Assembly (NCBI GenBank): GCA_963921935.1
Contig: OY998181.1
Coordinates: 120,672,957 to 120,736,956 of the forward strand
Direction: 5' to 3'
DNA length: 64,000 bases
From: Galeruca laticollis
Lineage: Eukaryota > Arthropoda > Insecta > Coleoptera > Chrysomelidae
A model generated the notes under the pieces. It saw only the letters and a list, made by a program, of their open reading frames with translations. It was not told where the DNA came from and did no database searches. Below are positions 56,630-64,000 of the stretch, one piece after another. Both the position numbers and the translations under genes were made by a program. Each line of letters begins with the position of its first letter. Position 1 is the stretch's first letter.

Positions 56630-58690
56630 CTTACGTTAGGACTGAGTTCTGTGTTTTCATCAATGATTTGCCAAGAGTAGTTGGGATGTTGAAGACCAAC
56701 TTTCATACCATCTTATAGATGCTCGTCCAGGTGGCCGTGATGTATTTGGTTTTTTCTCTTTTGCAATTTTTGCCAGCCGATCATTTGGCATTCTGTCCAC
56801 GTGGTCTCTCCATTCCTTTATTCGGTTTCTTGCCCATCTTACTACATCTTGGAGCTCACATATTTCCCTTATTTTTCACTTCTCTTTCGGTCAAATAACG
56901 TTTATCCTGTTATTGATCTTAGTGTTTAGTTGTTATGTTCTCCGCTCTGGTTTCTATAGCGTATGCCATGACCAGTCTTAAGCAAGTTTTATATATTCTG
57001 ACTTTACTCCTTGTGCTCATATAGTTATTCCACCAAATTAAATCTCTTAGATATCCTGATATTAATGATGCCTTTGTTGTTTGAGCTCTCACTTCATCCT
57101 TTATGTTCCTATTACTTGTTATGTTTGCCCCTAGATATTTGAAAGACGTCACTTGTTCTACACTCTGATCGTAAATCGCTAATTTATATCTTCTTGGTTC
57201 TCTAGATACTGTAAGTGATTTTATTTTCTTTATGGATATTTGCATTTTGAACGTTTCAGCTATTTGTTGGAATTTATACAGACTCCTGTAGATTATCTTC
57301 GTCTTCTGAGATGATCACTGCATCATCAGCATAGCATAATATTTTAATTTCTTTATCTCCCATTCAGTATCCTCTTCCAGCTGGCTTTACTTCGTTAATG
57401 ATTTCATCCATTATGATGTTAAATAAGATTGGGCTTAGGCTGTCTCCTTGTCTGATCCCAGTTGCAACAGATATTTTATTGCCTAATTTATTTGAAGTTC
57501 TAACATAAGTATAATTCTCGGTATTCATCTTTTCAATAACTTAAGCGTACCCTATCGAATGCCTGAGTAAGATCAATGAAACACATATAGGCTGTCTCGT
57601 TGAACCCTATGGTCATTTTAGTTATTTGGCGTATTATAAATATGACGTCTATAGCAGACCTGTTATTTCTGAACCCTTGCTCTTCTTCATAAATACCACT
57701 TGCTAAGATTTTAGTAAATAGTTTCAGGTTCGCACTCATCAAGCTGATACCTCGATAATTTTGTGGGTAAGCTTTTTCTCCCTTTTTGAAAATTGGAATC
57801 AAAATAATTTCTTTCCATTCGGATGGTATATTCTTGACTATAAGTATTTTGTTGAGGAGAGATTGTAGTTCATCATGTAATGTTTAATCAATTCTTTCGT
57901 TATTTCGTCAATGCCTGGTGCTTTTCTGTTTATTATTTTGGCTACCATTTGTTATATTTTGTCCAAGGAAAATATCCTATTTCGGATTTCATTAACGTTT
58001 TCATCCTCATGGTGTGATTCCTGTGCTGATGTGGTGGTCTCTGTTGAGCTATAAAGTTTTTCAAAATGTCGTTCGAATTCTTCTGCCGTAATTTTTCTAT
58101 TTTGAAAGTATTCATTTATTATTTTTTTCATATTTCTCAGTAGATTCCATATTATCTTTTGATCTCCATATAGGTCATCTTCCATATCATTTAAAAAGGT
58201 TTCCCAAGGTTATCTTTTGATCTTTGGAATATTTTCATCAATCCTGTTTCTTACAGCTTTATAATCATTATATGTTATTGCATTGGATCTGTAATGCAGG
58301 TACTTTCTCTTCGGCTAAAGTCTTGACTTCTTGTTTGAACCAAGACTTTATATTTGGCCTTCCCCCCCTTTTTTATAATTGTTCTTCCGAATGCTTCTTC
58401 CGCTGCGTCTAGTATATTATTTCTCAATTTTGTCCATGCCGTTTCAATGTCATGGATATTATTGGCAGCTATTTTTTCTCTAAGCCTTTGTTGATATAGG
58501 TATTTAGTTTGATAGGGATTCTATATTCAGTTTACTTATTTCCTCGGTGGGATTCTTATGAAATCGTTGCATGATTGCTCTCATTTTTGCCATTACGAGA
58601 TGGTGGTTTGTTCCTGCATTTGCAGAAGCTGAAAATCTCATGTCTTGCACCCTTTTCGTGTATACCTCTTTCTACACAAAAAGATTAAAA
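56630..58690 (-). pseudogene. LINE (endonuclease-RT type), 5'-truncated
   Basis: From 5' to 3' on the minus strand the endonuclease end reads VQDMRFSASANAGTNHHLVMAKM near 58640-58570. The linker follows at 58185-57952. RT blocks are MIPIFKKGEKAYPQNYRGIS, EEEQGFRNNRSAIDVIFIIRQ, AYMCFIDLTQAFDRVRL (motif A), ATGIRQGDSLSPILFNIIMD (motif B) and EIKILCYADDAVIISED (motif C near 57325). Then come the thumb (SFKYLGANITSNRNIKDEVRA) and the C-terminus WRDHVDRMPNDRLAKIAKE near 56810-56760. All catalytic Asp residues of RT remain, but shifts and stops separate the blocks. Confidence 0.85.
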
Positions 58691-60777
58691 TCATCATTCC
58701 AGATTCATCAAGTTTGGACTCAAATGGGTAGGTGGTTCAATGGATAAATCCTGGATCGACAAGTCTCTTGTACCTACGATACAAATATTTTCAAATTATA
58801 CTGGTGGAAGAGTTCTCCTTGTTGTTTTCAGCATATTTCTATAATTTGGTGCTTTATGGATGTTTAAATCGTTTTCTACTACCAACACAAAACCCCTCCA
58901 ATCTTCACTTTCAGAATTAGTCATATCCGAATGCGCGTAGTACGTCCCATAATCTTGTTAAATTACTAACACCATAGAGAAATAAACATATAAAGAGAGT
59001 GTTCGATCTCGTATAAACAGCTGGCATCGCGTCGATCTCAGCACACCCCTCGCGGTTGGTGGAACTAATTCTACAGGCGGGATATTTAAATTTGGTAGTT
59101 TGGATTATGGGCAGGTAAATTTTAGTTTGTCTTAAAATTGTTGATTATATAATTATTTCATTCCATTCCATTTTTTGTAATGAAACAATTATAATAAACA
59201 ATTTTGAGATAAAAAATTTAGGTAATAAATAATAAAACAGCACACATTTAATTATTTTATTAACCTGCACATAATATAAAAACAAGTTAATAATATATTT
59301 GTTTATTATACATAGGTCTGTTATTTATACATGTTATTCTATATATATTATTAACTTTAAAATTCTTATTCTAGTAGTTGATGATAATATGAAAATAACA
59401 AAAAAAATCTGATTGAATTATCAGTTACATTATTATTCAAAAAATTTCATTTACTTTTTTTTAATTAATAAAAGCACAAAACATATAAAACAGAAAAAAT
59501 CCCAGTCGTATATATACACAATGAACCCATGAACATATACTTAACAAAACCTAAAATTAAAATGGCACACTGGCTTGAAAAATTTCATGTTTTAAATTGG
59601 TATTACAAAACATGAAAACATTATTTATATCTATATCATTAATTTATCATAAAGTTACATATTATTACAGATTAAAACTAGGTCATTTTTCAGAATCATA
59701 CATATTCTCTAAAACCATTTACTTACTTTTTGATTCTTTAATAATGTCATCATGCCTATTGTGTCTAATTCTTAAAACTAAATAGTATTTCCTAATGAGA
59801 CAATGACTAGTTGCATTTTCAGCCAATGCAGTCAGGTTTTATTTAATAATTATGTTTGCTTTGTCGGCTAAGGTATATTTATAGTTCTCAGTCTATAGCA
59901 TAAAATTGATATTGCAGTCGATCAAAACAGATTCGATATTAAAAATGCTCCGTACAACAGAGCCTTAGAATATTCTACCTGCTTATGAATGTATGTGAAT
60001 AAAGAATTTAAATTTAACTTCCTAGTATCTGATTTCAATATTTTATCAAAACTACATGTATACTAAAGGTAAAATCGAAAGACTTGTTTCACTACAAATG
60101 GTATAAAAAGACTTTATATCGCACGTTACATTCAACCATAATATTTTTGTGCTCACACTGCTCTGATTTGATTTCGAACGTGACCAGATTTTCAAATAAG
60201 AAAGTGAAAAAGTAATTGACAACTGTAAGTGAGAAATGTAAAAAAACGGGGAGAAGTTCTTGATAAATCATCACAGCCGAAAACGTAGAGGAAATTTCTT
60301 TAAAAACGTCAATCATTCGGTTGGTTGACGCAAGTTTCCTTTTCCGCGCTGACAAACTTAGAAAAACGAAAGAGTAAGACGGGGTGGTGATCTGAGTAGA
60401 ATAATAATCAATCTCTAAACGTGAGAATCACAGTGTCTAGAAAAGTAATGCTCTCTTTTATTTTTCCTGGTTGCTGTTTCTGTAACCACTTAACGTATAA
60501 CTATCAAATTCAGCGGTTTCTTATCTTTTGTATTTGTTTTAATTAATGAAGACATTAAATCATTTGTGCTTAAAAATTTGTGTATATCATGCTTTCTGAT
60601 ATTCAAACAAATTAAATGTTGCTTCGACAAAATACAAAATTTCAATATTTTTATCAGAGAGGTCAATAGTTAAATCATTATACAGGATGTCACGTGAATT
60701 ATAAGAATGGTAGATCGTTAAGAAATATCTGAAATACTTAAACACAATTTATCTTTAACCTTGTTAGTTGTAGAGAT
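58691..60777. other. No recognisable gene
   Basis: Mostly AT-rich. 58990-59080 (TCGATCTCGTATAAACAGC..GCATCGCGTCGATCTC..CTCGCGGTTGGTGGAAC) is GC-richer with a TATAAA-like word and could be an element promoter, without a coding partner. Short frames are unassigned. Confidence 0.35.
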
Positions 60778-61122
60778 GTAACCGTGAAAGACCGAAATCC
60801 GGTGAATGTCAAGATACACCGGTGAATGTCAACATTCTCAACGTTGCTTGACGTATGTCCGAAATATTGTTGACATTTCATTATTTCTAACTTACACCGG
60901 CGATTGTCGACATTGAGGATGCACTCATGGTGTATGTTAAAAATAATTTTTTTTTTAAATAAAAACAAAAAAAATCCATAAGTCTTTATTTATTAAAATA
61001 ATATGGGAAAAGGACTTTGTTGAACTTAAAACAAACAGTAGAATATAAAATGGAATATAAAAAATAAAAACGATATCTTATTTATTGCAACAACTTAAAC
61101 TACCGTGACACTTCGAATTGCA

Positions 61123-62783
61123 CTAAAGTTCCTTGCTTTTACAGCTGCATTTAGTCGTGGAACACTTCCTTTTGCAATTACAACGTGTATAGCCTTGCCC
61201 TCCACTTTTTGAATTAGCAGAAGCTGCTTCTCTTAGCGACATTTCTTTTGTTGAAACTTCGTCCATGGAAAGTAACTTTTCTTTACAAATTACGATCTGA
61301 TTACGGGTGAAAAGCTGCTTCAAGGTACCATTTATGTTAGCTAATCTATAAAAGTCTGAATCCTCTATTCCAACAACAACCGCTAACACATTTCGAGGGT
61401 CTGTACGACCACGGTCGACATCATGGACTTGAATTCTTACGGTATCACCAATTTGGGCAGGAGGAAACTTTTTTTTGAGGTTCGCAACATTTTTGTTGCT
61501 TGAAGTAGAAGATTCTCTTTTGCAGCTACTCTTTTTAAATAAATTAGCTCGTGTTGTTCAGTCAGTGCTTGAGATGAAGATGTGTTAGGTGGAGGATCAG
61601 TCAGTGCTTGAAATGAAGACGTGCTAAGTGGCGGATCAGTCAGTGCTTGAGATGAAGATGTGTCAGGTTGCGGGTCAGTCAGTGCTTGAGATGAAGACGT
61701 GCCAGGTTGCGGATCAGCTCCAATGGTATTTTCATTATCCATGTCTGTTTCAATATGGTCACTACCCAAAATTTCCTCAGCATGAGCTTCTAGCTCTTCT
61801 TCGGTCTCAATGTTTGAAATTTGCCCGCGAGGGAGTGATGACGATGTTATATCCCTTTTTGGTTTAACGTCAAACAGGGCTTCATAAGGACTCTGGCGTA
61901 TTCGTTCGTGATAAGTTGTGTTTTTGGCGAATTGGACAAACGGCAAACCGTCTGACCACTTGTTTGAATCATTGTCTTGCATCCAAGCAGTTAACATATT
62001 TTGTATGTCCTGATTGGCTGTTTCAACTAAGCCTTGTGTTTGACTGTGACGAGGCTATCCGTGCACTATTTTAACATCTTTCCACATAGCGCATAGTTCA
62101 GATATGACTCGATTACTGAACTCTCTGCCATTATCCGAATGCAATATAGCGGGAGCACCAAATGCTACTTCTTCCGCTCTCTTGCTTTTTAAAGGTCGTA
62201 ACTGGACAAATTTGGTTAAATGATCTTGATATACCATTATAAACTTGTAATCGCCATCCCTGTGTGATTGCAAGTCTATCAAGTTGACTTGACATCTAGA
62301 GTTCAATTCGGAACTGACCATTGGTTTCACAACAATACCTTTATTAGGCGCACTATGTTTCATTTGACATTGTTTACACAAATTTAAATAGAACACTACA
62401 ACTTCATAAGTAATATTTTTGTATCTAACTGGCAATTCTTCAAGCATTCGTGTTCTTCCTCCATGGCCTGTTCTTATGTGAGTTTCAGAAAGTATTGTAA
62501 ACAACTCATCATTAGTGACATAATACTGGATATTTGTTTCTCCTGGTTTTAATGGAACAATTAACTTTTCTTCATCACTAACTTTTAAAATGTCAAAACG
62601 TTTTAAACGTCTGTAGTCCAAAGGTGTACTACACCTACTTTTAGCAGAAATTACTTCAGAAACGATTTTAGAGTACTTTTCTTGTGAAAAATAAAAACAA
62701 TTGTCTTCTCGTTTACTTCCAATTAAGGCATGTAACTTTTCAAAAAACTTATCACGATTCACTGTAGTAGCCATTGAATACAA
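61123..62783 (-). pseudogene. Ginger transposase (H2C2 finger, rve integrase core), few lesions
   Basis: Residues 1-242 (62783-62055): the H2C2 zinc site has H102, H107, C136 and C139. The rve core has D170 in NLIDLQS and D217 in LHSDNGREF. About ten residues are missing between EEVA and FGAPA by in-frame deletion. A TAG stop at codon 243 (62057-62055) interrupts the frame. Continuing, PRHSQTQGLVETANQ supplies the third acid 37 residues after D217. A linker (61997-61437) follows with four 13-residue repeats SQALTDPxPxTSS. After a shift come HDVDRGRTDPRN and VVVGIEDSDFYRLAN, then a Cys-rich tail (RCNCKRKCSTTKCSCK). Related to KRBA2/Ginger proteins. Inactive through the stop, the deletion and one shift. 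Confidence 0.85.
61563..61718 (-). repeat. 39-bp coding minisatellite, four units
   Basis: CAGTGCTTGARATGAAGAYGTG..GGATCAGT repeated four times, 39 bp each, encoding the 13-residue repeat in the Ginger linker. Confidence 0.9.
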
Positions 62784-63078
62784 ATTATAATTTCTAATAA
62801 GAAAATTAAATTAGGTTAGGGAGCGCTGTCAAACGTTGCGTTAGACTGACGAAGACAAAGTTAACTGAAACAAAGGGCTGGAACCGTCTAAAAACTTGTC
62901 GCGACATGCAGTGTCCGAGATTCACCGTACCTCATTTGTGTTTGTCGACATATACCGGTGAAAGTCCGAATGTATAATAGAATTAAGAAATGTTCGGACT
63001 TCCACCAAGGCATTTGACATTTGTCGACATCCACCGGCGAATGTTGATATTCACTACTTTCGGTCTTTCACGGTAACA

Positions 63079-63564
63079 GAGATACACATTTTATTGCATA
63101 TCTTCTTCGGGGATGGGAACATGAATTTCAAATTTTTGATAGGTTGTATGTAGTCTCATAAAAACGCATCTAAAGCCGGTCTGCAGGAAAATACATATCC
63201 TCATTAAAAAAGTAAATCTGCGAAAAGTTGTACACTGTCGGTGTAAGGTAGTTCACTCGCGATAGTCATAGACAAAAGTATAGCCTTTTAGTAAGTAGGG
63301 TAGATTTACCAGTTGTCGCCACTTAAGCAATTTTAGCCACTTTCATTTTTAACGCTATTTATTAAGAGGGTTAAGTAAAGCGATATGCTTGTTATGAACG
63401 GGTTTATCGGATTTGATATATTCAATTTTCATAACAAACGAGATTGTCTGGATTTGTTTTATTATGCAAGAATTAGATTGTTCTAGTTCTCTTGGGCTCA
63501 GTAGACATGTCACTTTTTCTCTATTTCTGAGATTATAGATGAATCGTAGAGCATAAGCAGTTAT
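63079..63564. other. No recognisable gene
   Basis: Spacer between the Ginger element and the BEL/Pao fragment; no coding trace. Confidence 0.4.
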
Positions 63565-64000
63565 CTATTGCAGCTTGTATAAAGAGGAACATTTTAAGAC
63601 AAGACATTCCCAGAGGTTAGGTGACGGTTTAGTATTCAGGGCAGAGTGCTTCCTTTCTTCGGAAGGACTGGATATTGGTGAAAAATAATCAAAGAAATCT
63701 AAGACGGATTCTGGGTTGGAAAGAAAATAGGGGCTTGACTTCCACATGTGAATTGAATCAGGTTGAAATTTTCCTCTGGACAGCATATCGGCTGGGTTTT
63801 GGACAGATGATGTATCTCTAGGCTGCTTGTTTCGTAGCAGTTTGAATAATGGAGACTCTATTGCACAGGAAGGTGCTCCACTGGGTGGGGGAGCCTTTAA
63901 CCCAAAATAGTGCTTCCGAGAGTCTGACCATAGGGAAGATTTCCCTATAGTCAGTACAGGTTGAAGAACTGAGTGAATTCTAGTAAAAAGTTGAGATTAG
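63565..64000 (-). pseudogene. BEL/Pao retrotransposon pol fragment (RNase H region), cut by the window edge
   Basis: On the minus strand, frames give WVKGSPTQWSTFLCNRVSIIQ near 63880-63820, followed by NPADMLSRGKFQPDSIHMW (63800-63735). The NPAD-x-x-SRG motif closes the RNase H domain of BEL/Pao polyproteins. At least two frameshifts occur upstream of it. The continuation below 63735 is less clear and stops near 63565. The rest of the element lies beyond 64000 or is lost. Confidence 0.68.

Larger units (their letters stand above)
60778..63078 (-). mobile_element. Ginger DNA transposon, both ends and 4-bp target duplication
   Basis: 2301-bp element. Terminal inverted repeats TGTAACCGTGAAAGACCGAAA (60778-60798) and the complement of 63058-63078 agree at 20 of 21 positions. 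The flanking 4-bp repeat GAGA (60774-60777 and 63079-63082) fits the 4-bp duplication known for Ginger. Both subterminal zones carry several copies of a CACCGGYGAATGTC-like word, likely transposase sites. The minus strand encodes an integrase-type transposase in three frames with few lesions. Confidence 0.9.

Noticed and set aside
1..64000. CRISPR array, bacterial operons, prophage or toxin systems
   Set aside because: No short regularly spaced repeats with unique spacers, no ribosome-binding sites or polycistronic genes; the content is eukaryotic.

Overview
The window reads as eukaryotic, AT-rich, transposon-saturated DNA from an arthropod, most likely an insect. The support is the mix of element families: piggyBac, IS630/mariner-type transposases ending in the HFEHLL motif, Ginger, FLYWCH-containing MULE, several hAT lineages, BEL/Pao, Jockey- and CR1/L2-like LINEs and an insect retroviral env relic. 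Add the absence of any operon structure, GT..AG introns, and TATA/Inr signals of arthropod type. The species cannot be fixed from this sequence; a beetle is a guess only. I found no complete host gene. The only recognisable host-derived coding sequence is a broken, intronless copy of a Usp2-type ubiquitin protease.

Layout. 1-560: Jockey-like LINE tail. 1.2-2.1 kb: internally deleted LINE. 3.3-8.3 kb: one decayed ORF of an uncharacterised family, cut into four pieces by a MULE with an intact transposase (3784-5822), a hAT-like MITE (5955-6412) and an unidentified 0.84 kb insert. 8.6-9.7 kb: array of a 174-bp repeat with a Helitron-like leader; related copies lie at 21.5, 25.4 and 55.3 kb. 12.2 kb: fold-back element. 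13.7-17.7 kb: full-length but decayed CR1/L2-like LINE. 19.1-19.8 kb: IS630-type transposase N-terminus with introns. 22.3-23.3 kb: mariner-like relic. 23.3-24.4 kb: LINE relic. 25.54-26.88 and 36.31-37.67 kb: two near-identical hAT copies with perfect 8-bp target duplications, the second inside a LINE (34.4-38.0 kb). 28.2-29.4 kb: env relic. 39.4-39.8 kb: 148-bp tandem repeat. 40.3-41.8 kb: LINE with a restriction-like endonuclease. 41.8-44.0 kb: Usp2 pseudogene. 44.2-44.7 kb: LINE tail. 46.0-47.8 kb: piggyBac relic. 49-50.3 kb: LINE and hAT tails. 50.7-52.0 kb: IS630-type transposase. 52.8-55.0 kb: hAT inside hAT. 56.6-58.7 kb: LINE. 60.78-63.08 kb: Ginger element with both ends. 63.6-64.0 kb: BEL/Pao fragment entering from the right edge.

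The parts do not form a pathway. The biology is the nesting order of elements, which can be read from target-site duplications and from ORFs that become continuous once an insert and one duplication are removed. The element most likely to be still functional is the MULE (467-residue intact transposase, FLYWCH finger, DDE residues, TATA box, 9-bp duplication). The two hAT copies show recent mobilisation in trans. Family names rest on motif recognition by eye, not on a database search.
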